From positions 1-5,953 of the forward strand of contig CALVVD010000063.1 in the NCBI GenBank assembly GCA_944363745.1: DNA of 5,953 bases. The letters run 5' to 3'. The position numbers and the translations under genes are program-made. This DNA comes from an uncultured Bacilli bacterium. GTDB taxonomy: Bacteria; Bacillota_I; Bacilli_A; RF39; UBA660. Positions 5,575 to 5,953 of the stretch are shown one piece after another (the first letter of the stretch is position 1; every line of letters begins with the position of its first letter). The notes under the pieces were generated by a model. It saw only the letters and a list, made by a program, of their open reading frames with translations. It had not been told where the DNA came from and searched no databases.

Positions 5575-5953
5575 ATGGCAGATGTAAATGAATTAGTTGA
5601 CCAATTAGAAGGGGTTACAGTAATTAAAAGAAATGGTAAAAAAGTAGATTTTGATGGTGCTAAAATAGCTTTAGCGATTAAAAAAGGCTTTGATAGTGTA
5701 GAGATAGATGATGATGAGAGTGAAAAAGAAAAGAAATATAACTCTTCTGATATTCAAAAAGTATATAGTGCTGTTTTAAAGAAAATAATAAAAAATAAAG
5801 ATGAGAAAAATAATCGTTTTAAAATAGAAGAGATTCAAGACTATATAGAAACAGAATTATCTAGTAAAGGGTATCTTGATGTATATAAATCATTTTCAGA
5901 ATATAGAGAAAGAAGAAATGCTTCAAGAGAAAGTTTCTTTGGAGATAATAAGA
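5575..5953 (+). CDS. nrdD: Ribonucleotide reductase catalytic subunit, N-terminal ATP-cone (partial, runs off the window); probably a second class III NrdD
   Basis: The first 126 residues of a gene cut by the window edge. Residues about 14-115 are an ATP-cone: VTVIKRNGKKVDFDGAKI (14-31) is the typical opening and YLDVYKSFSEYRERR the typical closing helix. This domain binds ATP or dATP and switches the reductase on or off. An ATP-cone alone does not fix the class. The run YRERRNASRESFFGDNK resembles, from memory, the N-terminal region of long clostridial and bacilli NrdD proteins, so class III is my best guess; class I (NrdA/NrdE) or class II remain possible. The domain differs strongly from the ATP-cone of the first nrdD, so this is not a recent tandem duplicate. 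The ATG is set by AGGAGGT (5562-5568), six bases upstream. It likely has its own promoter in the preceding gap. Confidence 0.85.
   Translation, partial: MADVNELVDQLEGVTVIKRNGKKVDFDGAKIALAIKKGFDSVEIDDDESEKEKKYNSSDIQKVYSAVLKKIIKNKDEKNNRFKIEEIQDYIETELSSKGYLDVYKSFSEYRERRNASRESFFGDNK

Noticed and set aside
1..5953. CRISPR array, tRNA/rRNA, transposase or attachment site
   Set aside because: No regularly spaced repeats, cloverleaf, ribosomal sequence, transposase motif or terminal repeats were seen.

Overview
The window is a very AT-rich stretch (about 30% G+C by eye). It carries one tightly packed, forward-strand operon for making deoxynucleotides, then a roughly 285-base AT-rich gap and the 5' end of another ribonucleotide reductase gene. 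Base composition, strong AGGAGG-type ribosome binding sites, gene families and codon choice (AGA, ATA, TTA) suggest a low-GC Gram-positive bacterium (Bacillota), probably an anaerobic gut-type Bacilli/Erysipelotrichia-like or Clostridia lineage. A phage carrying the same nucleotide-metabolism set cannot be excluded, although no structural or replication gene is visible. Tryptophan is coded by TGG and TGA acts as a stop, so the standard bacterial code applies rather than the Mycoplasma code.

Layout: positions 23-60 hold a hairpin plus T-run that probably ends an upstream gene. Then come nrdD (100-2232, anaerobic class III ribonucleoside-triphosphate reductase with ATP-cone, zinc site and glycyl-radical site), nrdG (2232-2777, its radical-SAM activase), an unrecognised 141-residue protein with four paired cysteines (2777-3202), an unrecognised 338-residue charged protein (3192-4208), dut (4226-4693, trimeric dUTPase) and tdk (4696-5289, type II thymidine kinase). 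Junctions are a 1-base overlap, a 1-base overlap, an 11-base overlap, a 17-base gap and a 2-base gap, so all six are probably one transcript. The gap 5290-5574 has no gene but contains AT-only inverted repeats and is the likely promoter/leader of the last gene. That gene starts at 5575 and runs off the window; its 126 visible residues are an ATP-cone domain of a second ribonucleotide reductase, most likely another class III NrdD.

The known genes work together. NrdG uses SAM and an Fe-S cluster to install a glycyl radical on NrdD. NrdD reduces NTPs to dNTPs without oxygen. Dut turns dUTP into dUMP, which keeps uracil out of DNA and feeds dTMP synthesis, and Tdk salvages thymidine to dTMP. The two unknown genes are locked between nrdG and dut by overlapping start/stop sites and are the most interesting unexplained content here.
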